Part shown: in pieces, positions 36,093-46,333 of the stretch
Layout: the number at the start of each line of letters is the position of its first letter
How positions within the stretch are numbered: position 1 is the stretch's first letter
Notes under the pieces: model-generated
The model's database searches: none
Told to the model about the DNA's origin: nothing
Seen by the model: only the letters and a program-made list of their open reading frames with translations
Made by a program: the position numbers and the translations under genes
Source: Aerococcaceae bacterium DSM 111020
Lineage (GTDB): Bacteria > Bacillota > Bacilli > Lactobacillales > Aerococcaceae
Direction: 5' to 3'
NCBI GenBank assembly: GCA_015863185.1
Contig: JACBXP010000009.1
Location: forward strand, 41,388-105,387
DNA length: 64,000 nt

Positions 36093-36131
36093 ATGATAAG
36101 CTATAGTTATCAAAAACATCATTTTGGATGA
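36093..36131 (+). CDS. Possible 12-aa leader peptide before dsdA
   Basis: AAGGACA precedes an ATG for MISYSYQKHHFG, ending 19 bases before the dsdA start and just after a TATAAT at 36075-36080. The peptide contains two serines. It may be chance; no terminator/antiterminator pair is visible after it. Confidence 0.2.
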   Translation: MISYSYQKHHFG

Positions 36132-36150
36132 TAGAAGAAAGGGACGAGTT

Positions 36151-37488
36151 ATGTCAATACAAGAATGGAAAGAAACAATTCCACAATTTAGTGCTTTATG
36201 TGATATGGAAGAAATCTTTTGGGTTAATCCAAACAAAGAATCAGTTGAAGAAGCAAATAGAAAAGTAGATTATTCAATGGATGATATACTTGATGCTTCT
36301 AAGCGACTCGAAAGATTTGCACCATTTATTAAAATGACTTTTTCGGATACTGAAGACACTAATGGTATTATCGAATCTTTTATTACTGAAATTTCAGATT
36401 TCAAACAATATTTAACTGATTTATACGATGTTGAAATACCAGGGAAGATGTATCTCAAACGTGATGATTCTCTTCCTATTGCTGGTACAATTAAAGCCCG
36501 AGGAGCTATTTATGAAGTATTGAAACATGCTGAAGCACTAGCTTTAGATAATGGCTTGTTAGAAAGTATTAAGGACGATTATACGTGTTTTTCTTCTGAA
36601 GAATTCCATCAATTTTTTAGTCAATATCAGATTGTTGTTGGCACAACAGGTAATCTAGGTATATCGGTAGGAACGATGGCACGAGCATTAGGTTTCAATG
36701 TTGTGATCCATATGTCAGTGGAAGCAAAAGAATGGAAGAAAGCTTTTCTAAGAGAACGCGGCGTCACCGTCATTGAGCATAATACGAACTTTACTGAAGC
36801 AGTAAATCAAGGTAGACAAGAATCACTCGCTAATCCCAACTCTTATTTTGTGGATGATGAGCATTCGGTTGATTTATTTATGGGATACACAGTCGGCGGC
36901 TTACGTTTGAAAACACAATTAGAAGATGCGGGCATTACTGTGGATAAAGAGCATCCTTTATTCGTTTACTTACCATGTGGTATTGGTGGCAGTCCTGGTG
37001 GCATTACTTTTGGCTTAAAACAAGTTTTTGGTGATAATGTCTATTGTTTCTTCTCAGAACCTGCGCATATGTCCTCAATGTTGTTAGGATTAATGACACA
37101 AAATTACGATAAAATTAATGTCAACGATGTGAATATCGAAGGAAAAACGGTCATGGATGGTTTAGCAGTTCCACAAACATCTGGTTTTGTTGCAGAATTA
37201 ATGGAACACTATTTCGATGGTGGTTTCACAGTGAGTGAAGATGCCTCCATGCATTTATTGGCAAAGATGTATGAATTAGAAGATATTCCTTTGGAGCCTG
37301 CAGCACTAGCTGGAACACCTGGTCCAGCAAAATTGCATTTAAGTGAAGAAGGGCAACAATTCCTGAAGGATAATGGTCTAGAAAATATATCACAAAATAT
37401 TACCCATTTAGCTTGGGCCACTGGTGGATCAATGGTTCCGGTTGAAGAAATGAAGGAATTTATTGAAGCTGGAAAAGAGACATACTAA
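36151..37488 (+). CDS. dsdA: D-serine ammonia-lyase (D-serine dehydratase)
   Basis: A 445-aa PLP enzyme that converts D-serine to pyruvate and ammonia. The PLP lysine lies in SLPIAGTIKARGAIYE near residue 116; GTTGNLGISVG near 168 and the glycine loop CGIGGSPGGITFG near 278 bind the cofactor phosphate, and VMDGLAVPQTSG is near 343. Length and motifs match DsdA. Start at 36151 follows AGAAAGGGA; a TTG nine codons upstream is not needed. No dsdX/dsdC-type gene is adjacent. It may detoxify D-serine or feed pyruvate metabolism. Confidence 0.93.
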   Translation: MSIQEWKETIPQFSALCDMEEIFWVNPNKESVEEANRKVDYSMDDILDASKRLERFAPFIKMTFSDTEDTNGIIESFITEISDFKQYLTDLYDVEIPGKMYLKRDDSLPIAGTIKARGAIYEVLKHAEALALDNGLLESIKDDYTCFSSEEFHQFFSQYQIVVGTTGNLGISVGTMARALGFNVVIHMSVEAKEWKKAFLRERGVTVIEHNTNFTEAVNQGRQESLANPNSYFVDDEHSVDLFMGYTVGGLRLKTQLEDAGITVDKEHPLFVYLPCGIGGSPGGITFGLKQVFGDNVYCFFSEPAHMSSMLLGLMTQNYDKINVNDVNIEGKTVMDGLAVPQTSGFVAELMEHYFDGGFTVSEDASMHLLAKMYELEDIPLEPAALAGTPGPAKLHLSEEGQQFLKDNGLENISQNITHLAWATGGSMVPVEEMKEFIEAGKETY

Positions 37489-37496
37489 CAAATAAA

Positions 37497-37532
37497 AAAA
37501 GAAACGACATCATGATTGATGTCGTTTCTTTT
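37497..37532. terminator. Bidirectional terminator between dsdA and pbp
   Basis: AAAAGAAACGACATCA/TGATGTCGTTTCTTTT perfect stem, 4-base loop, with A-run before and T-run after. Confidence 0.93.
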
Positions 37533-37550
37533 AATTTGCCATAAATATTA

Positions 37551-40088
37551 TTATGTTGGAGGAGAGCTTTGGCTTTGAGAAGCCTCACCCGAATCTGACG
37601 GTGGTGACGTTGGTGGAGTCGATGATTCTGGTGGAATTGTCGAAGAACCATCTTCTGGTACATCACTCGAAATAGATTCAGAGCTTTCTTCCATGTCGGA
37701 AGTCATAGAATCTTCTTCTGAAGATTCACTTTCAATCGATGATTCCTGACTTAAGGTTAGTTCGATAACCAATGTATCAGAACTTGAATTTCCATCGACA
37801 ATCGATAGGCGAAGAATATATTGGCCAGTGGGTGGTGCTGAAAAGGCAAATGCCGTATCGCGTCCTTGATAGACTTGTTCACCATTCACGGTCAATACAT
37901 ATTGTGCGTTTTCACCTAATTGGCCCGTCCAATTCGCAATAATTTGTTGATTTGTTGCATCATATTGAGCGTCAAAGCTTGTAGGCGGATTAATGAATTG
38001 TCCAAATTCATCGGACTGATCTTTTGGTTGCGTTCCTTCAACAAAGAGTTCTTCAGAGCGCATATTCGCTGGAGTATAAGGTCCAGGTAATTTAATAGGG
38101 TCTGTATATTTTTCAATTTCCACTGAAACAACACTATTTGGCTTTTGCCAATCGGTCACAGGAACATCTTCCATGATATAGGTAATCATTTCTTTATAGA
38201 TGGCTTGAGGAATCGATGTTTCAGAGAGTGATAAGTAATTACCGGGTACGTAAGGATTATCATAACCCACCCATGAGGCAATCGCATATTGTGGGGTAAT
38301 GCCGGCATACCATCCATCCGGTGCAGCATAAACACTGCTATCGATACCTAATTCTTGCAGTTGTTCTTCTGTGTAATTCGTTGTTCCAGTTTTACCTGCA
38401 TGATGAAGACCTTCAACATCGGAACGGGAAGCAAAATTACCAGGTACATCCTTAAGAATATCTACTAACATGTAAGCAGTAGAGGGTTTCATTGCTTCTC
38501 GGGAGACTACTTCTGTTTCCATTTCAGAACCTGCCGAAGTGACGATTCTTGATACCGTATAAGGTTTTGTATATTTTCCATAATTAGCAATGGTTGCGTA
38601 AGCGCCAGTTAATTGGATAGGTGTCATTTCACCACCAATGGCATTCGCTTCGACAAGTTCCTTCGCATTATTATTTAAAATTTGGATATCCATTTTCTGT
38701 AAGAAAGCGTAGGCATTATCCAGACCAACTTTTTGTAGAACTTTTAAAGCAGGGATATTTCGTGACCCAGCGAGTGCTTCACGTATTGTTTGTTTATTCT
38801 TATAATCAAAGTCGTAGTTATAAATTTCATCACCATTAGAATATTCATATGGTTCATCTACGACCAAGGTACCCGTTGAGAAATTTAAATACTCAAAGGC
38901 AGGGCCGTATGCAGTTAATGGCTTAATAGTAGAAGCTACAGAACGATTGAGTGAATTGGCACGGTTTAGCCCCATAATCGCTTCTTGTTTACGACCACCA
39001 ATTACCGCTATTAATTGCCCATTTGACACATCTACAATGGAAGAGGCTGTCTGCATTTCGTCATTTGGAAAGCCGATTTGACTGTTGTTGTTCACAGTGT
39101 CATACAGATGATTTTGTACATCTAAATCAATATTAGTATATACTTCAATGCCATCTGTATATATGTTGTAATTGAAATTCTCTTGCACTTCATTCGCAAC
39201 CACATCTAAATACGAATCTAGAACGAAATCGATTTCTTGGACAGTTTCTTCTGTCAATGGCTGTAACATAGATTCAATCGATGTATTTACCGCATCATTG
39301 TATTCTTGTTCAGAAATCATATCTCGTTCATACATTACTTGAAGAACTAAATCGCGTCTTTCCTTTGCATTCTCAGGATTACTGTATGGATCGTAATCAG
39401 AAGGTGCTTGTGGAATTCCCGCTAGTAAAGCAGCTTCTGGAAGATTTATCTCTGAAACATCTTTTCCGAAAAAGTTTTGCGCGGCTGTTTTTGCTCCATA
39501 GGTGTTATTCGAGAAAAATAATTTATTTAAATATAGCGTTAAAATTTCATCTTTATTTAAATTTTGTTCAATCTGCAAGGCTAACCAAGCTTCTTGAGCT
39601 TTTCTTTCGACAGTTTGATCTTGAAAATCGGTAGAAAATACGGACAATTTAACCAATTGTTGGGTGATTGTGGAACCACCTTGAAGTATCTCTCCCGCAC
39701 GTAAGTTAGCCACTAATGAACCAACAATCCGTATGGGATCAACGCCATTGTGTTGAAAGAAGCGAGCATCCTCGATGGCTAGTACGGCATCTTCTAATAC
39801 TTGAGGAACTTCTTCAGGGATCATTAATTCGCGATTTTGGCCTCCTAATTCTTTAATTAAGTCACCATTTCGGTCATAAATTTTACTTGAAACTTGTCCA
39901 ATTAAATCTTCCTCAGTAATTTCGGGAGAATTGGATGCATAATAGGCAAACAAACCTGCCCCTGAAATTAATGCAAGAAAAAAGAGTAAAATGAAACCAA
40001 TAATTAAATTACGAATCCATTGTTTTGTTTGATTTGACTTTTTAGGTTGACGATATTTTTTTCTATCAATTCGGCTACCTGTACTCAT
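37551..40088 (-). CDS. pbp1A: Class A penicillin-binding protein (PBP1A)
   Basis: An 845-aa bifunctional murein synthase. Cytoplasmic basic N-terminus, membrane helix about 25-50, glycosyltransferase domain with catalytic E106 in EDARFFQHNG and GGSTITQQLVK, transpeptidase domain with S386 in SVASTIKPL (SxxK), SRN in GSRNIPALK and KTGTTNYT near 565. The C-terminus carries a fibronectin-III-like module and a 90-residue Ser/Pro/Glu-rich tail. The start codon overlaps the recU stop (ATGA), the conserved recU-ponA arrangement of Firmicutes. Confidence 0.95.
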   Translation of the reverse strand: MSTGSRIDRKKYRQPKKSNQTKQWIRNLIIGFILLFFLALISGAGLFAYYASNSPEITEEDLIGQVSSKIYDRNGDLIKELGGQNRELMIPEEVPQVLEDAVLAIEDARFFQHNGVDPIRIVGSLVANLRAGEILQGGSTITQQLVKLSVFSTDFQDQTVERKAQEAWLALQIEQNLNKDEILTLYLNKLFFSNNTYGAKTAAQNFFGKDVSEINLPEAALLAGIPQAPSDYDPYSNPENAKERRDLVLQVMYERDMISEQEYNDAVNTSIESMLQPLTEETVQEIDFVLDSYLDVVANEVQENFNYNIYTDGIEVYTNIDLDVQNHLYDTVNNNSQIGFPNDEMQTASSIVDVSNGQLIAVIGGRKQEAIMGLNRANSLNRSVASTIKPLTAYGPAFEYLNFSTGTLVVDEPYEYSNGDEIYNYDFDYKNKQTIREALAGSRNIPALKVLQKVGLDNAYAFLQKMDIQILNNNAKELVEANAIGGEMTPIQLTGAYATIANYGKYTKPYTVSRIVTSAGSEMETEVVSREAMKPSTAYMLVDILKDVPGNFASRSDVEGLHHAGKTGTTNYTEEQLQELGIDSSVYAAPDGWYAGITPQYAIASWVGYDNPYVPGNYLSLSETSIPQAIYKEMITYIMEDVPVTDWQKPNSVVSVEIEKYTDPIKLPGPYTPANMRSEELFVEGTQPKDQSDEFGQFINPPTSFDAQYDATNQQIIANWTGQLGENAQYVLTVNGEQVYQGRDTAFAFSAPPTGQYILRLSIVDGNSSSDTLVIELTLSQESSIESESSEEDSMTSDMEESSESISSDVPEDGSSTIPPESSTPPTSPPSDSGEASQSQSSPPT

Positions 40089-40696
40089 GGGTTAACCTCA
40101 CTTTCTATTCTTTCCAAATATTGATCAATAGCTTCAATATATCTTAGCGAAGGGGCATAGCCTTCTTCTATCAAGATGCTAATATCTTTGATTGTGTCAT
40201 AAGGGACACTTTGTTTGTCAGAAGACTGAATGAAATGTATTAAATCTTTAAATGGGACAAGATAAATTTCATTATGTGCCTTAAAGGACAATATTAAAAA
40301 AACAATACCCCCTTGATTTAAGCAATCTTGCATATGTTTTAGTTGATGATCGGGTAGATTACTTAAGGGAAAACTCGTTTTGTTTTTTACTTCCTTTGCT
40401 TCAAAGTCTATATAATGGCCACGATATACCCCATTGTAATCCGTTGTCGAAGCATGTCTATAATAAGCTTCGGTAATTTTTGCGGCACTTCTTTTGGGGT
40501 AGTGTACATTGACAACTTGGATCGGGGTAGGTTTTTTATGAATGATCGCAATCTGATGATTACGATAATATTGATTGGATTTGTTTATTTTATCTTCCAG
40601 TGACATGCCACGGCTTCCATATTGAATCGTTTGTCTGGACCTATTAATATGATGACTATTATTATGAGGTCTTTGACCGGCCGGGTAATTAACCAT
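40085..40696 (-). CDS. recU: Holliday junction resolvase RecU
   Basis: A 203-aa nuclease cutting four-way junctions. The RecU core DYNGVYRGHYIDFEAKEVKN contains the acidic and lysine metal-site residues; N-terminal MVNYPAGQ and the GMSLEDKINKSNQYY stretch are typical. It overlaps the PBP1A gene by four bases, coupling recombination and cell-wall growth genes as in Bacillus (recU-ponA). Confidence 0.95.
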   Translation of the reverse strand: MVNYPAGQRPHNNSHHINRSRQTIQYGSRGMSLEDKINKSNQYYRNHQIAIIHKKPTPIQVVNVHYPKRSAAKITEAYYRHASTTDYNGVYRGHYIDFEAKEVKNKTSFPLSNLPDHQLKHMQDCLNQGGIVFLILSFKAHNEIYLVPFKDLIHFIQSSDKQSVPYDTIKDISILIEEGYAPSLRYIEAIDQYLERIESEVNP

Positions 40697-40859
40697 ATTA
40701 TCACCTCTGGTTATTTATATTATACAAAAAAACTTTGTATTAAGTGTGAAAAATTTATGCTTAATGCAATGCATCTTATTCTACCACAAAATTGGTTCAA
40801 TATTTGAATAGATATCATAAAATGAGAAAAAGTAAAAGCTTTCATCATTCATAAATATT

Positions 40860-40926
40860 AAAAACCCCACTTAATCAGTCAAAAAGAGTAATCGTGACAC
40901 TCTCATCGATGATAAGAAGGGTTTTT
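40860..40926 (-). terminator. Terminator after NADPH-dependent FMN reductase
   Basis: Minus strand AAAAACCC/GGGTTTTT outer stem enclosing a second small stem (GAGTG/ACTCT); T-run at the end. Confidence 0.65.
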
Positions 40927-40944
40927 ATGCGTTACATTTAATGA

Positions 40945-41505
40945 TTAGCGTAGAGTTTTTAATGCTTTTGCCCAATTTACTGTTTGATCGATTACATTTA
41001 AAACAGTTGGGACATTGTAATCAGCAGGTTTAAATTCTGTCATGTCGACGAAGTCTGTCATAATACTTAATGCACCGGAAGAAGCAACGGTTGCGATTTG
41101 TAGATTGGCTAATTTTAGACGTAATACTTGAGCGGCAGATACAGCAAAAGTAGAACCATAACCAACAATGCCCGCTGCTTTATTGTTCCATTCTGGTCCA
41201 AGGACATCGAGTGCATTTGCTAGGGCAGGTGAGATAGTTTTGTTATATTCTGGTGTTACGAAGATGAAACCATCTAATTCATCGATTTTCTGAGACCACT
41301 GGGTTGTGTTCGCATCCTCATAATTTCGATTTAACATCAATGGTGGAACCGTATTAATTAGGGGTAAATCATACTCCGCGATATCAACCAATTCGAATTC
41401 AGCTTCGCCTTGATACTGTTCACTGATTTCTAATACCCAATTAGCGACATCCAATGTGACTCTACCTTCACGCGTTGAACCTGTTATAATACCAATTTTA
41501 ATCAC
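40945..41505 (-). CDS. NADPH-dependent FMN reductase family protein
   Basis: A 186-aa flavodoxin-fold protein. The phosphate-binding loop GIITGSTREGRV at residues 4-15, VTPEYNKTISPALANALD near 85, and GIVGYGSTFAVSAA near 113 mark the NAD(P)H:FMN/quinone reductase group (YwqN/ArsH/ChrR relatives). GTG start with GAGG nine bases upstream. Reactions could be quinone, azo or flavin reduction. Confidence 0.88.
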   Translation of the reverse strand: MIKIGIITGSTREGRVTLDVANWVLEISEQYQGEAEFELVDIAEYDLPLINTVPPLMLNRNYEDANTTQWSQKIDELDGFIFVTPEYNKTISPALANALDVLGPEWNNKAAGIVGYGSTFAVSAAQVLRLKLANLQIATVASSGALSIMTDFVDMTEFKPADYNVPTVLNVIDQTVNWAKALKTLR

Positions 41506-41640
41506 TTAAAAAAGCCTCGCCTTCTATTATTTGTTTGCAATTACTTTTAATTCTAAATATAAATCTGTCAAAATGCAATAGATTTTAATGAAATCAGTGG
41601 CTAATATAATAAGTTAATAGTCTTTTGTAATAAATGATAT

Positions 41641-42585
41641 CTAAGGAAGGTCATTTCCGGTCGCTATATACAAGTCATACCATTCTTGATCGGTTAAATG
41701 AACTGTTGCCCCTTTTGCAATCATTTGAATCCGATTAGGATTCATCGAACCGGAAATAACTTGCATTTTTGCTGGATGTTTTAATATCCAAGCTGTAGCT
41801 ATAGCATTTTTATCAACATGATACTTGTCTGCAATTTCGGTAAGCATTTCATTCACTATTGGATAATTAGGATTATCAATGAACACTCCTTCAATCATGC
41901 CATGTTGAAAAGGGGACCAAGCTTGAATGGTTATATTATTCAAAAGGGCAAATTCTAGCATATTACCGGACTGTTGCAGACTTTCCTGACTGTGCCCATT
42001 GTAGTTGAGACCATAATCTATCATTGCGGTATGCATGAGACCAAATTGTAATTGATTGATATATAAAGGTTGATTTAAATTAGTCTGTAACCAACGAATT
42101 TGATAATCAGAGAAGTTAGATACCCCAAAATAACGAACTTTTCCACTTTGATATAGATAATCAAAAGCTTCAGCCACTTCAGTTACTTCCATTAAAGGAT
42201 CAGGTCGATGCAATAAAAAAGAATCGAGATATTCAATTTGAAGTCGATCTAATATAGCATCGACTTGTTGAAGGATATAATCTTTTCTGAAATTATAACG
42301 TTTCCCAAACGTTGCCATTGATTTAGAACCTAGTTGAATGCCGGCCTTGGATTGAATAAAGAATGTATCCCGATTAAATCCACCTTGTTTCAGTGCTTTC
42401 CCCAAAATTGTCTCGGATTGTCCTCCAGCATAAATATCAGCCGAGTCAATCATATTAATTCCAGTATCGTTACAAATATTTAAAACATCAATCGCTTGAG
42501 AAACAGTTTGGTCCCCCATGCGCATATTCCCTAAAATTATCGCAGATGGATGCCAATCAGTATTGCCAATGGTTCGTTTTAACAT
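41641..42585 (-). CDS. Aldo/keto reductase (YdhF-like, AKR11/12 group)
   Basis: A 314-aa NADPH oxidoreductase. Catalytic residues in sequence: D42-type MIDSADIYAGG, K in FIQSKAGIQ, H in DSFLLHRPDP; cofactor end GSMNPNRIQMI. Start at 42585 follows GAGGGGAG; 13 codons upstream to a possible start lack a site. It is divergent from the opuC operon. The substrate is not known. Confidence 0.88.
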   Translation of the reverse strand: MLKRTIGNTDWHPSAIILGNMRMGDQTVSQAIDVLNICNDTGINMIDSADIYAGGQSETILGKALKQGGFNRDTFFIQSKAGIQLGSKSMATFGKRYNFRKDYILQQVDAILDRLQIEYLDSFLLHRPDPLMEVTEVAEAFDYLYQSGKVRYFGVSNFSDYQIRWLQTNLNQPLYINQLQFGLMHTAMIDYGLNYNGHSQESLQQSGNMLEFALLNNITIQAWSPFQHGMIEGVFIDNPNYPIVNEMLTEIADKYHVDKNAIATAWILKHPAKMQVISGSMNPNRIQMIAKGATVHLTDQEWYDLYIATGNDLP

Positions 42586-42780
42586 ATTTTTTTTCTCCCC
42601 TCGTTTAAATATTATTATAACCATTATTTTTGAATAATATTATAGCCGATTATCAAGTTAATGTCAGATAAAATTATTAATATTTTCTAAGAAGCATAAA
42701 AGTTTTATAATTTGGATTCTAAGACCATCTATGATAGGCTAAAGTATATAAATAATCAAATAAAGGACTGACATGACATA

Positions 42781-43992
42781 ATGATTGAATTTAAAAATGT
42801 CTCTAAAGTATATCCAGATGGGACAAATGCAGTAAAAGATTTATCAATGAAGATTGAAAAAGGGGAATTAGTTGTTTTTATTGGGACTTCCGGCTCAGGT
42901 AAAACAACCTCCATGCGTATGATTAATCGGATGGTTGAATTAACAGATGGAGAAATAACCATCAATGGAAAAAATATCCAAGATTATAATGCGGTTGATT
43001 TACGACGTAAAATTGGTTATGTGATTCAGTCGACTGGTCTCATGCCACATATGACCATTTATGAAAATATCGTGATGGTTCCAAAATTGTTAAAATGGGA
43101 CGAGCAACGAATGCGTGATACTGCGATACGCTTGTTAAAGCATGTTGACATGGATCCTGATACTTATATGGATCGTTATCCTTCAGAATTATCGGGAGGA
43201 CAACAACAAAGAATTGGTGTCATTCGGGCGCTGGCTGCTGATCAAGAAGTGATTTTGATGGATGAACCCTTCGGTGCACTTGACCCAATTACTAGGGAAA
43301 CATTACAAGATTTGGTTAAAGAACTTCAACATGATTTAGGAAAAACAATCGTCTTTGTGACGCATGACATGACTGAAGCGATTGATATGGCAGATAAAAT
43401 CGCGATTATTTCAGAAGGTGAATTAGTACAATTTGATACACCTGAAAATATCGTTGAAAATCCTGCCAATGATTTTGTACGTTCATTTATCGGGGAAAAT
43501 CGTTTACATCGTTCTGATAATGATCAAGTAGTTGAGGATGTCATGATCACTAAACCGATTACTGTGCCAAGAGGAACTTCCCTAAGGAATGCGGTTAAAT
43601 TAATGCGTGATAAACGAGTCGACTCATTATTTGTCGTAGATGATTTTAATGTATTATACGGTGTCGTTGACTTTGAAGCGGTGAATCGTAATCCTATTGA
43701 TAAAACAGTGGATGATATCATGCGTTTGCCGAATTATTATGTGAAGAAAGATACATTATTAAAAGATGTGACGAATCGTATGTTAAAACATGGTCTGCAT
43801 ACCGTGGTGGTTCTCAATGATGATTATGAATTAGAAGGAATCTTAACGCGGACATCGCTGGTTGATATGGTTTATTCATCATTATGGGGAGATGAATCGA
43901 TTGCATCACCAGGAGAAGATGGGATCGAATCTTTTGATGTTGGACAAATTGAAAATTATTCTGAAGATTCTAAATCTGTGGAACCAGTATAA
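42781..43992 (+). CDS. opuCA: Glycine betaine/carnitine/choline ABC transporter ATPase
   Basis: A 403-aa protein: ATPase with Walker A GTSGSGKTT at 35-43, IGYVIQSTGLMPHMT, signature LSGGQQQR near 139, Walker B VILMDEPFGALD near 159, then two CBS domains (about 255-310 and 315-370). This is the osmoprotectant OpuCA/OpuBA/ProV group; the tandem CBS domains act as ionic-strength or nucleotide sensors in relatives. First gene of a four-gene operon opuCABCD. Confidence 0.93.
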   Translation: MIEFKNVSKVYPDGTNAVKDLSMKIEKGELVVFIGTSGSGKTTSMRMINRMVELTDGEITINGKNIQDYNAVDLRRKIGYVIQSTGLMPHMTIYENIVMVPKLLKWDEQRMRDTAIRLLKHVDMDPDTYMDRYPSELSGGQQQRIGVIRALAADQEVILMDEPFGALDPITRETLQDLVKELQHDLGKTIVFVTHDMTEAIDMADKIAIISEGELVQFDTPENIVENPANDFVRSFIGENRLHRSDNDQVVEDVMITKPITVPRGTSLRNAVKLMRDKRVDSLFVVDDFNVLYGVVDFEAVNRNPIDKTVDDIMRLPNYYVKKDTLLKDVTNRMLKHGLHTVVVLNDDYELEGILTRTSLVDMVYSSLWGDESIASPGEDGIESFDVGQIENYSEDSKSVEPV

Positions 43993-44004
43993 GGGTGTGA
44001 TTAA

Positions 44005-44643
44005 ATGAAAGTTATAACTGATTTTATTTCCAAAAATGGAGGGCAACTCTTAGAGTTAATTGGAGAACATATATATATATCTGCTTTTTCATTAATTATT
44101 GGAGCCTTGATTGCTGTTCCATTAGGCATATTACTAACGCGCATTCCTAAAAAGATTGCTGACTTTATTATTGGGATTGTGTCGGTATTACAAACTTTAC
44201 CATCCTTAGCATTATTGGCCTTAATGATTCCATTGTTTGGAATAGGTACCAAACCAGCCATTGTAGCATTGATTATTTATTCTCTTTTACCCATTTTGCG
44301 TAATACTTATACTGGTATTGATGGCGTAGAATCAGATTTAATCGATGCAGCCAAAGGAATGGGGATGACAGATTGGCAACTCTTAACGAAGGTTGAATTG
44401 CCTCAAGCCGCACCAGTGATTATGGCTGGTATTCGACTTTCCGCAACTTATGTCATTTCTTGGGCAACACTTGCTTCTTATATTGGAGCGGGTGGATTGG
44501 GAGATTTTATTTTCACGGGAATGAATCTTTATCAGCCAGATTTAATTATTGCAGGAACAATCCCAGTAATTATTCTAGCATTGATAACTGACTTTAGTTT
44601 AAGAGCTGTTGAAAATAAATTAACCCCAATCAATCTAAGATAG
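44005..44643 (+). CDS. opuCB: Osmoprotectant ABC transporter permease
   Basis: A 212-aa permease with five to six membrane helices. The EAA-type loop [21 protein letters not shown] contacts the ATPase, and [10 protein letters not shown] is the conserved end. Starts 13 bases after opuCA. It is similar to the last gene of the operon, as expected for duplicated OpuCB/OpuCD permeases. Confidence 0.92.
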   Translation: MKVITDFISKNGGQLLELIGEHIYISAFSLIIGALIAVPLGILLTRIPKKIADFIIGIVSVLQTLPSLALLALMIPLFGIGTKPAIVALIIYSLLPILRNTYTGIDGVESDLIDAAKGMGMTDWQLLTKVELPQAAPVIMAGIRLSATYVISWATLASYIGAGGLGDFIFTGMNLYQPDLIIAGTIPVIILALITDFSLRAVENKLTPINLR

Positions 44644-44661
44644 AAGGAGTGACATATTAAA

Positions 44662-45633
44662 GTGAAACGAATAATTCGATTACTAACCATAACTTCTGTT
44701 CTATTTTTATTAACAGCATGTAGTTTACCAGGGCTTGGCGGAAGCGTCGATACAGATAAAACACCTATCACTGTAGCAGGTGTTGGTTCGACAGAAGGTT
44801 TGATTTTAAATCATATGGTAGAACAATTGATTGAACACTATATTGACACGGATGTTCAATTATTAAATAACATGGCCACTTCTCCCATGTTAAATGTTGC
44901 GATGGTACAAGACGATGCGAATGTTGCATCCGTTAAATATACCGGGACTTCATTGACCAGTGAATTAGATTTAGCTCCTATTACTGATCCTGATAAAGCG
45001 TTGGAAGTCGTGGTTGAAGGATTCGCAGAAGAATTTAATCAAAAATGGTATCCAAGCTACGGTTTCGAGAACTCATATGCCTTTATGGTAAGAAAAGAGG
45101 TCGCTGATGAGTTAGGGTTAACCAAAGTATCTGATTTGCGACCTTATGCCGATGAAATGGAAGCCGGTGTGGATACTTCGTGGATGGAACGTGAAGGTGA
45201 CGGTTATCGTGGGTTTGTTGAGCATTATGATATTGATTTTGGAAATATTTATCCAATGCAAATAGGCCTTGTATATGATGCCGTCGCGAATGAGAGTGTA
45301 GATATTGTACTAGGCTATTCAACGGATGGTCGGGTGGCTTCTTATGATTTAGTAGTATTAGAAGACGATTTAAACTATTTCCCACCATATGATTCGAGTC
45401 CGTCAGCAAATTATGAGATTTTAGAGGAATATCCGGAATTGGATAAAATTCTCTTGAAATTAGAAGGAAAAATTCCGACGGAACTCATGCAAGAATTAAA
45501 TTATATTTCGGATGACTTTTTATTAGAACCAGCAACGGTTGCCGATGAATTCTTAAAAGAAAATAATTATTTTGAAGATGCTGAACCCTATGTAGAACCC
45601 TTACGATTAAAAGAAGGAGGTGAGACACCATAA
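44662..45633 (+). CDS. opuCC: Glycine betaine/carnitine/choline-binding lipoprotein
   Basis: A 323-aa lipoprotein: signal peptide with lipobox LTAC (lipidated Cys at about residue 20), then the OpuAC-like binding domain (ITVAGVGSTEGLILNHMVE, MLNVAMVQDDANVASVKYTG, DIVLGYSTDGRVASYDLVVL). The GTG at 44662 is 12 bases from AAGGAG, rather far; an ATT two codons upstream (44656) has ideal six-base spacing and would add Met-Lys. Its stop overlaps the opuCD start (TAATG). Confidence 0.92.
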   Translation: MKRIIRLLTITSVLFLLTACSLPGLGGSVDTDKTPITVAGVGSTEGLILNHMVEQLIEHYIDTDVQLLNNMATSPMLNVAMVQDDANVASVKYTGTSLTSELDLAPITDPDKALEVVVEGFAEEFNQKWYPSYGFENSYAFMVRKEVADELGLTKVSDLRPYADEMEAGVDTSWMEREGDGYRGFVEHYDIDFGNIYPMQIGLVYDAVANESVDIVLGYSTDGRVASYDLVVLEDDLNYFPPYDSSPSANYEILEEYPELDKILLKLEGKIPTELMQELNYISDDFLLEPATVADEFLKENNYFEDAEPYVEPLRLKEGGETP

Positions 45634-46319
45634 TGAATATCGATCAATTACCAAATGTTTCAGAACTTTCAGTTTTTGAACAATTTATCCGTTATTTTCA
45701 ATTAAATGGCGGATATGTTTGGGAACAATTTAGTCGTCACTTTTTAATTTCAATTTATGGTGTTCTCTTTGCTGCGATTGTCGCCATCCCTTTAGGATTC
45801 TATATAGCACGTCATCATCGTTTAGCTGATTGGGTAATCACCATTGCCAATGTCTTACAAACCGTACCTCAATTAGCGATGCTATCCTTATTAATGTTAG
45901 CGATGGGGATTGGGACGAAGACTGTGATTTTTACTGTCTTCATCTATTCAATTTTACCGATTCTGAAAAACACTTATGCAGGTGTACGAAGTGTTGATAG
46001 TAATGTGTTAGATGCAGCGAAAGGAATGGGGATGACGCCATTTCAAATGATGACAAAAGTCGAATTCCCTCTTGCTTCATCCGTTATCATGGGCGGACTG
46101 CGTAATGCCTTAGTCGTATCTATTGGGGTGACTGCCATTGGAACATTTATTGGTGCCGGTGGTCTGGGAGATATTATTCAACGAGGTGTTGCTGCTACTG
46201 ACGGGACTGCGATTATTTTAGCTGGGGCAATCCCAACGGCATTGATGGCTATTATAATGGATATACTCTTTGGCTATATTCAACGTAAATTAGATCCAGC
46301 TTCGACCATTAAACGTTAA
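45633..46319 (+). CDS. opuCD: Osmoprotectant ABC transporter permease
   Basis: A 228-aa permease. [21 protein letters not shown] is the ATPase-contacting loop and GAGGLGDIIQRG the conserved end. Starts inside the opuCC stop (TAATG) with AGGAGG upstream. Closes the opuC operon, which is followed by a strong terminator. Confidence 0.92.
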   Translation: MNIDQLPNVSELSVFEQFIRYFQLNGGYVWEQFSRHFLISIYGVLFAAIVAIPLGFYIARHHRLADWVITIANVLQTVPQLAMLSLLMLAMGIGTKTVIFTVFIYSILPILKNTYAGVRSVDSNVLDAAKGMGMTPFQMMTKVEFPLASSVIMGGLRNALVVSIGVTAIGTFIGAGGLGDIIQRGVAATDGTAIILAGAIPTALMAIIMDILFGYIQRKLDPASTIKR

Positions 46320-46333
46320 ATGATTGAATCACC

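Noticed and set aside
39281..39634. 117-codon plus-strand frame
   Set aside because: Antisense inside the PBP1A glycosyltransferase region.
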